Of a stretch of 64,000 bases of DNA, positions 24,369 to 38,000 are shown piece by piece. The notes beneath the pieces are model-generated. The model ran no database searches and had not been told where the DNA came from. It was given only the letters and a program-made list of their open reading frames with translations. Position 1 is the stretch's first letter; the number at the start of each line of letters is the position of its first letter. The DNA lies in assembly GCF_048544455.1 (NCBI RefSeq), contig NC_133526.1, forward strand, positions 6,960,001 to 7,024,000, given 5' to 3'. Origin of the DNA: Silene latifolia (Eukaryota > Streptophyta > Magnoliopsida > Caryophyllales > Caryophyllaceae). The position numbers were made by a program, and so were the translations under genes.

Positions 24369-24627
24369 TAACCTCATGTGTGACTGTAGAGTTCCATCAC
24401 CAAGGTGTAGGAGTTCATTCTCCATCGGATGTAGGCCGTTGCAATGGTCTATAATCCACCTTTCCTTTCTACGCTCTTGTGGCGTAAGTACACCTAGTCC
24501 TTGCCTCTCCTCAACTCACATGTGTCGATGGCATTCCGAAGATGCTAGCTGTGTGCAAGATGTTGACAACGATGACTGCAACTTCTATTTCGTACTCCAC
24601 CAACCTGCTTTTTCTATCCGACATTAT
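24369..24627 (+). repeat. Inverted copy of the LINE-like 3' segment
   Basis: About 258 bases match the reverse complement of 15602-15850 almost perfectly; the only difference I noticed is a 3-base indel. The segment lies just beyond the 5' end of the minus-strand element but in the opposite orientation, so the composite has inverted ends enclosing the whole 15.6-24.4 kb nest. Confidence 0.8.
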
Positions 24628-24733
24628 CTTGGGAGGACGAAAATGCGTTATTTTTTCTAAAATTTACGGTAAAAACAACTATATTTATAAGACTGTTGTA
24701 TTTGTATATAATAATTGCGAAAGCATTGTAACT

Positions 24734-24949
24734 TAGGCTCTATTCTTTTCGGCTTAATTTCAGCTGACTTTAGCCCACTTTAGTTCAATTCTGTTCAATT
24801 CAGCACACTTAAGTCTAACTCAACTTATTTCAGCTATATTTATCTGAGCAAATTTCGATTCAGCTAAGCTTCATCCAGCTCATTTCAACTCAGTTTTCAG
24901 TTTAGAATCTTCAGATTAACTTCATTAAACCTCAAAAGAATAAGGCTGA
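24734..24949. mobile_element. MITE with GGCTCTATTCTTTTCGG-type ends
   Basis: The left end GGCTCTATTCTTTTCGG and right end CCTCAAAAGAATAAGGC are imperfect inverted repeats. The interior is built of TTCAGCT/AATTCAGC words. A related single end occurs at about 61763. The superfamily is uncertain and no target duplication was confirmed. Confidence 0.5.
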
Positions 24950-25043
24950 ATCAACATTGCTAAATTAATAAGGCTTATAAGACGGACTAGGCTTATATGA
25001 CTTAACTTATGAGCTACTGAGTATTTATTTTATGTATCTCTTA

Positions 25044-25305
25044 CTCCCTCTATACCAGATCAATGGTAACACTTACCTAATACGATCATACCACACCAAT
25101 GGTAACATACCTTATTTGGCCCACATTATTACCAAATTATCCTTATACCCATTTGATATTTACACAAAATATCATTACATACCCCACCTGTCAACCCACA
25201 ATTACCTACCCCATCTATTTTTTCCCTCTTTACCCTTGCTTTTACCCTTTTTTCTTAAAAATTTCATTTTTTACCATGTTACCATTCGTATGGTATGGAG
25301 GGAGA
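25044..25305. mobile_element. MITE with CTCCCTC/GGAGGGAG ends
   Basis: The left end ACTCCCTCTATACCAGATC and right end ATACCATACGAA-type inverse (GTATGGTATGGAGGGAG) are partly complementary, with ATGGTAAC repeated inside. It resembles Stowaway MITEs, but the flanking TA is imperfect on the right. Confidence 0.45.
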
Positions 25306-25719
25306 CATTACATAAAAACTCGGGAGAAACGGTTTCTCAATAGCGTTATTGAGAGACCTCTTATATAATGGCGTGATCGACCCATTGAATTTTTATTTTT
25401 TCCATATTATATCTCCCACTAAATTAGTGAGAAATAGTATATCATGAGATCTACTATTAACATTATTAAACGTTCGCAAATAAACAAACTTTATGATAAT
25501 ACGAGCTTATAGGACCATATTTTGAATGGTTTACTAAGAGTACAATGTTTGGAAAACCTAGTGTAAAATTAGCAAATCATGGTGGAGTTTCACGTGCCTC
25601 CCCACCTTGTTATAAGTTTATAACTAGACATAGTGGATGGCACTTGATGCTTTGTTGTGTTATACTTTCTACATTACTTATATTAACTGAAATTGGTACT
25701 CCATGATGAACCTAAGGCC

Positions 25720-26365
25720 TTGCACCAAAACTGACACGGATACGACATAGACATGTGACACGATATTCTGTAAAATTAAGGACACGAGACACGTTATTTA
25801 AATTTAATAAAATATACTCCCTTCGTTCCGGTCATTTGTTGTCATTTGGTTTTGGCATAAAGACCAAGAAAAGAAGAGAGAGTCAATTACTATATGACAT
25901 GTGGACTAAATTGAGTGTGAATGACCAAATTGTTCATCAAATGCATTCCTAATATAGAAAGGACAACAAATGACTGAGACACCAAAAAATGGAAAATGAT
26001 AACAAATGACCGGGACGAAGGGAGTATATTTTATAATTATAAACGTTCGATTTTATTTTTATAAAAGTATTTGATATTAAATTTAAATAAGTGAAAGTAA
26101 AACTTGCCCTTGATTATAACTCATTTTCATTTATCAACCAAACGCATCTTCTAATAATCCACATCTCATTTCTCGTTTAAAGAACATTATTCACCCCAAA
26201 TGATGTTCAAATGTCATGGACACGCGTCGGACACGGTCTAAATACCATGGACACGCGTCGGGCACGTTCCCGAATAAATGTAGAAAGTAAGACACGGCTT
26301 TATAGATGTCCGACATGTTTGGATGTGTGTCCGAGGAGTGTCGGTGTCTAACACGGTGTCAATTA
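25720..26365. repeat. GACACG-rich dispersed repeat split by a MITE
   Basis: Both ends are rich in GACACG words: CTGACACGGATACGACATAG near 25729 on the left, and ACACGCGTCGGACACGG near 26220 with TGTCGGTGTCTAACACGG near 26338 on the right. The middle holds a clean Stowaway insertion. No function is evident. Confidence 0.4.
25817..26024. mobile_element. Stowaway-type MITE
   Basis: The ends CTCCCTTCGTTCCGGTCATT and AATGACCGGGACGAAGGGAG (allowing one mismatch) are inverted, with TA on both sides (25815-25816 and 26025-26026). It is related to the element at 58975-59179 in the GPI-protein gene intron, which shares TTTGGTTTTG and the AAAGAAGAG interior. Confidence 0.8.
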
Positions 26366-26483
26366 CGAGACGACTGATTATGAGAAGTGTATGTGCTACC
26401 TAGCGTAAGGCTCGTCAGCTCTTATTAATACGTGTATAATTTACCTATATTATAATCATTTCAAATAATTTTCTCTCTATTTT

Positions 26484-26713
26484 AGTGTGTGTTTGACCTA
26501 GTTTGTAAAAGTGTTTTTGGACTCAAAAACACTTTTTGGCCAAACACATAGATTTGTAAAAGTTAAACAAAATTTCTCAAAAGCTAAAAATCTATATTTT
26601 TGCACATAGAAATAGAAGCAACTATTTGTTGTTTCTGCTTTTGAAAAACACTTTTGAAAAATTAAACTTGAAAAACAAAAACTCATTTTTGAGAATCGAG
26701 GCCAAACATGCTC
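26484..26713. mobile_element. Possible hAT-like MITE
   Basis: The left edge GTGTGTTTGACCTAG and right edge GAGGCCAAACATGC are weakly inverted, and the interior contains complementary AAAAACAC/GTGTTTTT runs able to fold. The target duplication is not clear. Confidence 0.35.
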
Positions 26714-26719
26714 TTAATA

Positions 26720-28350
26720 TTTTAAGAGCTAAAATTTGCCGGAGTCCACGAGTCAAAAAAAATATGCCCGATCGCGGCGGCTAACCCGTTGGGCCTAGAA
26801 GACGGACTCCGAAAAAGCCGAATATGGAGGCTAATATAAAGTAAAGGATAAGGCAACTGTTCGATGGGCCACTTGGTTGTTGCACTGGTTATCGTATGAC
26901 TACAGCCCACTAATTTAATTGGTGTATGAGATAAGACACATGGGCTGACATTAAAATTGGGCGGATAGTGATGATTTACAGTCTGGTGGGCTTAGTGTCG
27001 TAAACTTAAGAAGAAAGTCTCGGGTCAGACTCGGCCCAGTCGGCCAACCCAATTCTCTCTGTTAGTATGGCAGATTAGTTGGACAGTTGGTCTCTCAAAT
27101 GGGTCGTTTGGTTAAAAATATCGGAATGGATTGAAATAGATTGTTATACTATTGAGGTATGAAATTAAGCTCTCTTAGGTAAAACGAATTGAAAATGTAG
27201 CTGAAATCTGAAAATGTATCTGGAAACTGAAAAGCTACCCGAAACCTGAAAAAGTAGCTGATAAGGTAACTGGAAATTAGGACCCTGATAAAATGATTGA
27301 TTATATAAAAAAATGTTTGGCAAATCAACTGAAAAAGTAGCTTATTTTGGTAAAATAACGTAAAAGGATATAATAATTATTTAATATATTAAATTAAAAG
27401 GGTAAAAAGATAATATTATCAAGAATCAGGTACCTGAAATGTGAAATGCTATTATAGGTAACATTTCATTTCAAGAAAAATAAGCTACCTAAATTTTTTC
27501 TCAAAAAACTATTTCAGTCAAACCAGGTACCCGAAATGTCTTGTCAAACGGAGCCTTAAAACCTCATACTTACTTACAGTGTTTGTTCGGTTTTGGAATG
27601 GATTGAGTAATATGGTGGAATGATTTAGAAATTTGAGTGTATACATGGGTATGAGATATCAAGGGGTTGAAATTGAATTAGAATTCATGGATATTTAACT
27701 TCATTCCAAATCCTTCCAACCAAACACTAGACTGGATTAACTCTATCTCAATTCATTCCAAAAGGTCCAATTAAACACCTCCTAAAAAGGTCGTTCCGTT
27801 TTATAGGTAAAATAAAATATACTCCCTCGTTAACCATAAATACACATTAATTTAATATTAAGTAGCCTCAACATAGTTCATTTACTGTTGCTCAACTTCT
27901 CCCAACCGTGACTTCCACACACCACCACCGCTAGACTTCCCTCACCTATTGACCCCACCGCGGCCTTGACTCATCCCAAACCCTGATTCGCGCGACTTAG
28001 ACCTCTTACCCACCGTGACCTCATCCCCTGCCTCAGTCTCCCACCACTAGCGTTCCTCTTTCACTCGCGCCAATTGCCGCTGCCGTCTGCCAACCACTAC
28101 TACCAAACCCTAAATTGAAAACCCAAAAACTGACTATAAAACAAAAAATTATTGAAATTATTAAAATAAAACCATCAATTTATTCTCTAGTTTAATTTGC
28201 ATTGACAAATTAAACACTTTTTTACATTCAAATCTTCATCTAATTGATTGAATGGATAGAAATTGAAAAGGAGAGGTTCAGTGTTGTTTTTTTGGTAGAA
28301 GGATTAAGGGGTATGAATTGGAAATTTCGATTTAAAATGTACACAAATGA
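26720..28350. other. Intergenic DNA upstream of TOC64 with MITE-like fragments
   Basis: No gene is visible. The tract at 27100-27545 is built of AAAAGTAGCT and AGGTACCTGAAATG words in both orientations and resembles a fold-back MITE. A CCCTC-rich pyrimidine stretch at 27895-28110 is unexplained. Confidence 0.35.
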
Positions 28351-28354
28351 GTAA

Positions 28355-28638
28355 AGGGGCGTTTGGTTCAATAGTATGAAATAGAATGGATTGGAATATG
28401 AATTCATAATGGTATGGAGTTCTAAATCCATTCCCTCAAAAACTTGTTTGGTTCATCCTAAAATTGTAGATTAGAGGATTGGAGTTTGATACCAAGGGAG
28501 AAAGTTGGGTATGACATTCCAGGGGATTGGAATTGAGTTAGATACCATTCTAACTCCATTCCAAAAGACTCCAACCAAACATTGGAATAGAGCAAATCCA
28601 TTACAATCCATTCCAAGAGAGCCAACCAAACACCCCCT
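28355..28638. mobile_element. hAT-like MITE upstream of TOC64
   Basis: The left end AGGGGCGTTTGGTTCA and right end CCAACCAAACACCCCCT are inverted, and the interior is made of inverted GGAATGGA/TCCATTCC words. The TIRs fit the GTTTGG-ended hAT-like MITEs of plants. A related unit appears at about 27585-27785. No clean 8-bp duplication was found. Confidence 0.5.
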
Positions 28639-29006
28639 AAAATTTGTACGGTAAAAATAGACTCGTAAAACTATATTATTCGTTATAAATAATAATACAA
28701 ATTAGAAATATATATTATTTCAATTTTTATGGTAATCATCCCATAGAAATATATAGATTATATATATGCAATTCATTATTTAGATAATTTTTATGTTTTA
28801 ATATTGACGAAATTTAAACCGAGAACCAGACCAATAACCACCAAATTGATACCAATGATAGAAATGATAGTATTGCAATTTGCAACAATTTAGCTTAGGT
28901 GTGATATTGGCGTGGAGTTGATAAGGACTCTTCCTTTTCCTCAAACCCCCAGAAAACCCTTGTTGCTAAGAAATTCTGCACAAAAACTCTATCCATCCAT
29001 CCATCC

Positions 29007-32000
29007 ATGGCGTCCTCATCTGCTAACCTATGGGTGATGCTAGGGTTAGGGTTAGCAGGTATTTTAATTATGACTAGAAAGCTTAAGAAAATCATTAAAC
29101 CTGATTTCGGAGCTTTTATTCAAAAGCTTCAACTTCTTCCTCCTCCTCAACCTGCTCCTCCTAAAGCTCCTAATCCGCTTACCTCTCTCACTTTCGCTGT
29201 TTCTGATTTGTAAGTGCTTTGTATTGCTTATTGTTTGTTTGTTTGCGGTTTTTTGATTTTGATGCTTAGGGCTGCTTTGTTTGGTTTTGTTTAGTTTAAT
29301 TTGGTTGAATTTTTCTGTTAATTGAAGCTTAATGAATGCTAATTACGCTTCTTTCATATGGAATAGAGGCGAAAACTCGATATTCTTTGCATAAGTGTGG
29401 TATTGGAGTGGCTTTTTGTTTATTTCTTACTTGAAGCTGAATGAATGCTAAGAGCATCTCCAATGGAGAGCTACAACGTAGTGTAGCTTGATTTGGCACA
29501 TCGACTTTTTAAGCTACATCGCTCTTCAGCTACGTATCCGTTCAATGATAAACTACAACACTTTGTAGCTTACACGGACCCACAATATTGCTTTTAACCA
29601 ATGAATAAAAATTATTTTTATTTTTAAAATATCAAGCTACATGACTTGGTTGTAGCTTGGTAGAGCTACATGGCTTGAAAGCTACATCAATTTTTTCAAT
29701 CTCCAATGGTAAACTACAAGCTTTTTTTTTCAAATATTGCAAGCATGTCCTTTAGATGAACCATTGGAGATGCTCTAATTACGTTTATTTGCCGAAAATT
29801 TCGTTAGTCTTTGGTGCTGACTGACCAAGTTTTTATATTGGGTCATCTAGAAAGAGCCTTTTTAGGTAGTTTTGTTGATGTAAGGATGCTATTTACTTGG
29901 GAAAAAATGTTCAGTGTAATGAATTTGCTAGTAGCAGTCATTCGATGCAATACTCGACCAAGATTTCATATTGGGTCATCTAGAAAGAGCCTCTTTGTAG
30001 TAGTTTTGTTGTTGCAAGGATGCTATTTATCAACTAGCTAGTAGCAGTCATTTAATGCAATACTCGACCAAGTTTTCATAGTGGGTCATCGAGAAAGAGT
30101 TTCTTAGGGGTAGTTTTGTTGTTGTAAGCATGCCATCTACCTGGGAGAAAAATGTTTAAATTTTGCAATGGTTTAGCTAGTTGCTGACTATGGTGGCAGC
30201 ATTGGTAGAGCCGGGATATGGAGTTAGGGGACTAAAACATGGCTTGGAAGTTTATGGGCGTGAATTAGTAATGCCATATGGTTTAACTTTGATATTTTTT
30301 TTTAAAATTTTAATTAAATAGTTCATATTTTCATTGTTTAGGGATGGCAACTGAGCGTTACTAGCCCCTTTAGCTCCGGCATTGGGTGATACTGATATTG
30401 AATGTTATTTACGACTTCATTTGCCAGAATGAGACTATGTTTAAGTGTATCAATTTATAGTGATCCTTATACAGTTATACGACTTGTTAGTTCAGTAGGG
30501 CTCAAAATGTAAAAGAGCAAATTTGTTAGGCAAGTACAATCAAAGATATCATTGTTGATGAAACAATTGCGTAACAAATTTTTATGCCCTAGAGGAGTAC
30601 TTGATCAATCTGTTTGTAAAGCTAGGCACGCGATGTCAATGTTAATTACTCGGGGACAAAGATGCCACTGTGTTAGGGTAAATGCTATGTAGGGAGGATC
30701 TCGAATTTCGATCATGTTAGCTATCAATGTCTGTTTTACATTTCATTGCCTAACAATTTACATGTCCTTTTGATTTGCTGATTTGTGCTTCGAATACTCG
30801 AAATTTCTGCCAAAAATTGACAAAGCATCTTCTCATGCATGTTCGTGTGTATTATCTTACATTGCAATGCAAATATTCATGTTCATTTGTATTTGCTGAT
30901 CTATTGGATTTAAGGAAATCCATTAACCTTTTCAATGTGAAAGAGGAACATGCGCATCAGGGTTTAAGCTAGTAACATTGTATTTGACAACAGTCTGTTG
31001 CATAAGAAGCGTGGAAGATTGGGTTTGGGACCTTGCAATTCTGAATGTAAATATGCGACCTTTCCAACTCAATTTTTTCTTCTCAAAATATACAAAAACA
31101 AGCTTAATAGTCAAAAGGAAACACGGAGCTCTCATTTTGCTTATTGTCACTCAAGCTTCGGGGATTTTATTTGGAATTTTCATTGTTGCATTACTTGGCA
31201 GTGGGAGTCTAGGTCTAATATAAACGCCTTTTTGATATAAAACACAATTGCTTTGAGGACCAGGGCTTCCTTGACAGGTCCATTGGATCAATGTTATATT
31301 TCCTGTACACGGTCAATCCTTGCAATTTGTTCCTGCATCAGCTGTTCCTTGATGGCTGTCTTTTTAATACCTGTTTCTAGTGTTATTATTGTTGTAAATT
31401 TCTCCGTGTTAGGTAATTCCCAAAGGGCCGGCCTTTAGAGGGCGCTTTTCGTCTCTTGATGTACAAAATGTTATTTCTTCTTTCTGCATGGGAAATTTTC
31501 TTATATAGTTGTTGTTTTAAATTGTCGTAGTGGCCTACCCTGCTTTACATATTGTAAATATGTTCTATTTCCGCTTCATCAAGTATTTATTGTTATCTTT
31601 GGATGAGCACTTTGGATATATATCTTGCACTGTTCTCCTTCCCCTCTCATTCTATTTGCGTTTATCAGATTTGACATTGAAGGATTTGTGACTGGGTTTG
31701 GCAATCCAGACTGGGTGCGGACTCATGACAGTGCTCCTAAGACTGCTTCCGTGGTGTCAACACTTGTTGAAGGCGGTGCTACATGTGTTGGGAAAACAAT
31801 TATTGACGAGATGGCATACAGGTGTGTTCCACATTACTAGCATTTATGGCATACCTTATTCCCAAAATGATTGGGATTGGCTAACATAAATTGTCGTTTG
31901 AAATCGACAGCAGGTGTCATAACTCATAACAAGGAAAATGAAAAAAAAGGAATACAAGAAAAAACATTTAAATAAGAGTCAAAACAGGCACATAAACCAA

Positions 32001-35000
32001 AAAATAAAGTGTCACCACAAGAAAATAAGATTAAAATGAAATGAAGGTCATAGAAATGTGGAGAAACCCTTTTTAGTGAGGAGAAAATGAGAAAAATAAG
32101 TAAAGAGAAGGCTCGAGAAAAAGTAATGCTTTTAACATTGGGAAAGACACCTTAATATGTTCGGTCGTCTAGAAATCTAAATGTGACAAAATGTAGTTCA
32201 TATTTGTCGTGGATTTTAAAACTATTGGCTATTAGTTTAGTGATTCAGCATTGATAGTTAGAGAACAATCCCAAGACAATAAAATGTGTGCTTTTTATTG
32301 ATTACTTTTTGGATTTTTAAAAACATAAGGTTAACAGCATGTTGTTAGTCATGGTTCATGCGACCTAGTACTTGTCAAACTTAATCACTATTTGCTGTTA
32401 CTCTGGAGTCCATTTTATTGTGTTCAATTTTTGGTATTTTTGTATTTGCAACCACATGTGCTATCCTATGGGTTAATTTCCATCACCAATTGGCATTGTT
32501 TTACTATATTCACATTTGAGACTTCTAATTCACAGTGTAAGTGGAGAAAATAAACACTATGACACACCGACGAATCCTGGAGCCCCTGATAGAGTCCCTG
32601 GTGGATCCTGTAGTGGCGCTGCTGTTTCAGTTGCTGCTAATCTTGTTGATTTCTCCATTGGTGAGTTGCATGAGACTTTTTTTTTTCCAAGCCAGAATTG
32701 TTTCATCATTGCAACAAAGAAGGCTTTGAGCATATTTAAATTTTGTTAATATCATTTTCTTTCACCTCAATTTTCTGGTTAAAAATTAGCTATGCACCGT
32801 AATGGTCTCAGCACCAGTTATGTTTATCTCTTTTCTTTCACCCCTTCTTTTCAATATTTATGAGCTTAAGAGAAGTTCCCCTGTTATAAATGTTCTTACT
32901 TCCTAGAGATGTTATTTTCTTACCACTTGTGCTTGCACTACGAAGACTGTAGGTACATTTATGAAATACATTTTTGCCACTCTACTATTTTGATATGGGG
33001 ACTTTAAGAGGTTCTCAATTCCTGCATTTTCGGGGTCAGGCTTGAGTTTGGATGTTCGATCTCTCATCGGATTCCACTACGTTACTAGAACCTCTTGCGA
33101 TTCGGGTTGGGTGTCCTTTAATTCCATCGTGGATGAAGAAACTAATCTTCTACTTATAGAAAATATCGTCTTCTGTTAGGTTCTTGGGACTGCAGATTAT
33201 TCTTGTTCTTTTTTCTACATTAGACACGTGTAGGAGAGATTATCCTTCAGGATAACCGATAACCTGTGGTTGGTAACTTCTCCTAAACAGAGAACTTTGG
33301 GAACATTATTCATTTGAAGTCTCAGAGCGGGTAATCACGCTTGTTGCGAAATGGGTTTTCTGAATTCCCAAACAGAGTTTTTTTTTGGCGGTTGTCTTGT
33401 TACTTTTTCCCAATGGAGCCAAAGACTTATTACTCTTTGGTTATGGATTATAATGGAATAAATCAAAATGGCTCACTAAAGTGGCCGCGCTTCTTTCTTT
33501 TGTGAAGTAGCGGTCCTTCGGCAGTTCTTGACGCAATTTTCAACTTGGGTCATTCGGAAACAACCTCTTTGTGTTGCTAACGCAAGGGTAAGGCTGCGTA
33601 CATCCGACCCCCTCTTAACCCGCAATTTGCGGGAGCCATTGAGGCACTGGGGTAATGTTGTTGTTGTTGTCTTGTTACTTTTTTACGTGTTATTCTATTT
33701 TTTCAATTTTTTTTTTATTTTTTTTTTATTTTTTTATTTTTTTTTAAAACCTAGATGCTTACTAATACATTGCACAGCTGTTGATGATCGTTTTGTCATT
33801 GGCAGGTGTTGATACTATTGGTGGTGTACGGTTGCCGGCTGGTTTCTGTGGCGTTATAGGATTTAAGTCATCACATGGGGCTATTTCACATTCAGGGGCT
33901 GTTCCTTTATCAACAAGTCTTGATTCTATTGGTATGTTACTCTAGGCGGTCTTCCACTTGCATTTGATTGTTAAAATTATACTTATTGGTATATGCTGCT
34001 ATTGGTAAGGTTGATAAAATGTCAGAAATCCTAAATATTTAGTTGTTGTATAGAGTGGTTCCTAGACTTGTTAGTTGTTATTGGTGAGGGTTATCAGGAT
34101 GCTAAAGTTTTTTACAGCTTCGCACTAGTTAAAGACTCAACTAGCAGTAGTTGTTGAATGGAAACACTATTAACTCTTTGTCCTGTAACCCCTAAAGGTT
34201 TTTACTTTTTTATTTTTATTTTTTTTGTTTTAATACATTACGTGCTCGAAGATCAGTTAGCCTGAAGACTGAAACCTTTTTCATAAGCCTGATGGCTCTC
34301 TCTCAAATTCTCAGCTGAGCAGAGTGTTGATTGAGGGAAAACCTTTGCCCCCTTCACTCAAGTTGCTTCACTCTGTGATGCCACAATGACCTGTAAACAT
34401 GCCTTATTTTCAATTGGTCATAGAAACTTTACTGCCATTAACTTCATTAAGAGCACCTCCGCAGTTCTCAAGTGCAACCTATTTCACGACGTGCTTAAGA
34501 AATGCTTAGTGTTTAGAATTGGACGTTTTCTTCATTTTACCTTCTCTTATTCTTGGATTTACGCTTTATCAATGCAGCGTAATTGCTCATTGTCCGTTTT
34601 AGATGATGAATCATATATAGTCAAATGATTTCATTTCTTGGTCTTAGACCTTCATTAGGTTTCTTAGATAGATTTCTAGTGACTATTGTCTTATTTTGGA
34701 TCTGTTGGTGATAGCGTATTGTCCTTTAGCCGAGCTGTCATGTAAGCCAGTTGGGGAGCTTGTGCCATGGGAGATGTATATTTCCCACAACAATTTATGG
34801 TTTATTGACGAGTACTGTTTATGTTATGTAGTTGTTGACAGTGACTCACTTCTTAAATACCCTGCTAGTTCATTGCGACATGACCATCTGTGTTTAAAGA
34901 AAAAATGATGATTCAGTTTGATGATAGCTTGCATAGCACTTCTGTTTTTACAGGTTGCTTCGCAAAGGATCCTAATGTCTTGAGACGGGCTATGCATATT

Positions 35001-38000
35001 ATGATGCAACTTCCATTTTCAACTCAACGTAACCCTAGGAATATTATTATTGCTGATGATTGCTTTGAGCTGGTTAAGTATCCTGTTCACCGTCTCACTC
35101 AGCCTGTCATTAGATCAACGGAGAAGCTTTATGGAAGTATGTTCTTCAGGTCTTTCTAGAGCTATGACTGTCGTTTTCAGTGACATTCGATTCTTTATTT
35201 TTGTTGCGCACATATATTTGGATCATTATTAGTAGAAAAAAACAATCAGGTGTGATCTATTTTCTAAGCAAGAATCAAACAACAATAACAAAGTCGGACG
35301 CACAAATGATTTTGGGTTGGTCTAACATGAAATGTTGTATGGAACTGTCACTGTGAGTTGTTTTACAAAGACATCAGGAAAAATGGAATTTAGTAGAGGC
35401 GAAGGAGGAAATGTATTTTCCTTGTGGGGGGGAGAGGGGGAAGGGTTCCTTGGTATTTTTCTTTCAGTTCTTTCATATTTTTGGTCCCTCCATTTCCCGC
35501 AAACTCAAATGCCAACCACACAAAGAAAATTGTTCCCTTTCCTTTTCCTCCATCCAATCAATGGGTAACCAAAAGTTTGGCCTACATTGACCCACAATTT
35601 ATATTTCTATAATCCCAATGATTACGGGTGTGAACAATGTTTTCCCTTCAAACCACCTTTTCTTGCAATGCTAGTGAGCTATATCTCACCGCAGCTTGTT
35701 ATTTTGGTTGTTGGGGAGAGCTGGAATTATATCATAAGAACCGGGTCTGCCACAAAGATAGCTCTTCAGCAAACTTTCTGTTATGTCACTTGTGTGATTC
35801 GTATTTTGTTGGATGCTAGAACTAGATATTTTTGAACGGGACTTTGTATTGTGAATTTATGTGTGTTCTCATCTTTGAGTTGCCAGGCTAGGACTTTTTG
35901 GGCTTTCTTCAGATGTTCTAACATGACTGACACACCTAATCCGTACTAGAGTTTGAGGCTTGTTGCCCTTTATATACTTGGACCTTCTTTCTAGTGCATT
36001 TAAAAGCTGAAATTCTGTTTATCTTGATCTAATGATGACATTTTTGCTTGTGGTTGTTCCTTGTATTCCCGTAATCATGTTTTCTTTATGAGTTCCAATG
36101 GATGAGTTTAATTTGCTCTAGGGCAAGCTTTGAGGCATGAAAACCTTGGCGCATATCTCCTTGCTAAAGTCCCAAGTTTGTCGAATCAGAAAATGAATGG
36201 TGAAATGAACACTTCTACGTTAAGTCAGCTTGGACAAGCGATGCAACTCATCTTCAGGTATATGTTTGTTCTGACATTTTATGCAGCTCTTTTGAAAGAA
36301 AGTATTAACTGAGAAAAAGCTTAATGTTCTCTTTCATGACCCACATATTTACAAAAGTGCAAGGTGTTTCTTATCTTATAGCGTAAAATATCACATTTTT
36401 TATCTTTCAGTTATCTGTCTTGAGGTGCTATGTTTAATAGAGAATCAACCTTTGAAACTCTACCTGCATCAATGTCAAAATTCTTTATGACAAGTAAAAA
36501 TGGGACTATTTTCCACTGTTGGTTAGGAGACCTGAACCACATTGATTTTGGTCTTGCTTTCCTACATTCTGAATCAAAATACATGCATGCCATGTCATCA
36601 TGCTATTTATGAAAATGATTTTTGGATTGCTACTCGCTTCTTATGGATTGATCATGATGAGAACTGATGGTTTTTTTAAGTCTTGGTTGGTTTCATGAAT
36701 CATGATTCATCGTTATCTTTGTTAGCAGATGTCTGTGTTGCATCCCACTACCTATGCTTTTTAGTAGTTTGTATATGTTATGCTTACAAGCTTAAGCTCC
36801 CTCGTGTCTTTTCTGACCCCAACGAATATAGCTTATTCTTCAAGAACATACGTATTTTGTAATCAGGACATACTAGATCTGCTGTACTCTTAAATTTAAT
36901 AAAAGTTTGTGGTTTCTGTATTTGATGCATTTAATAAAGTTTGTAGTTTGACTATTTACCATGTTTTCCTTTTTTTTCTGTCTTTTTCTTTTTTTTATTA
37001 CATTATCTGTCATTGACGGATGGTACCAAGTGATGATCCAAATCATTAAGGTTAATGTGAATTATTTTGTTTTCATAGGCATGAATTTAAGGAAAATCAT
37101 GACGAATGGATGAAATCAGTGAAACCTGATTTGGGATTCAGAGCAGGGTTGCAAGACGGCCATGGGGACGGAGACATTCAGAAACTATATAATATTAAAA
37201 ATGAAATGCGGATCGCACTCAACACACTTTTGAAGGTATATATAAATATCTGTTCGACCTCCGTCTCAAAGTAATTCTCTTGTTTGAGTTCAGTCCCGAA
37301 TCAGCTAAAGATGTAGTGGATTCATCACTTACATAGTTACATGTCTTTTGAAATTATTTTTAAATCTAGTGTGACATGCTAGGAATTTCATTTTGTGTGT
37401 GCATTTTGAAGAACATGATGTTACAACTTACAGAACTAATAGTAAAGTAACGAATTGTGCTTGTTTTTAAGAACAAGATGTAGTGAACTAATACTAATAG
37501 TACAGAACTTACAGAACTAGTTTTGGCGTGTGCATTTTGAAGGACAAGATGTAAATGAATTGTGCTTGTTTTGTTAAATTTGAATAAAACCAATTTAGCC
37601 TATTAAATTGATGCAAGACTAATAGTGCAGTTCTGTTGAGTCAGTATAGCGGGCAAATATCTCAGAATTTCCTGCGAGTTTTAAAGTCAATTGACTATGA
37701 AATTTATGATGGTGGCTGGGAATTATCGTACTCTATTTTGTTAATGGCTGGTGATTTGTGCATTATTAAAAGAATATTCTGAACAGGATGATGGAATTCT
37801 TGTAATCCCTACATTTGCTGATCCTCCTCCAAAAATTGGTGGAAAAGAGCTGGCTTCAGAGAGTTATCTTAGCCGTTTGTTTAGTCTTCAATCTATCGCC
37901 AGCTTATCAGGATGTTGTCAGGTGAACTTTTGTCTTTCATATATGTCTATTTTCTGGTATTGGTATTATGCCAGCTCCCAGTTCTCTCTATAATTCCGTG

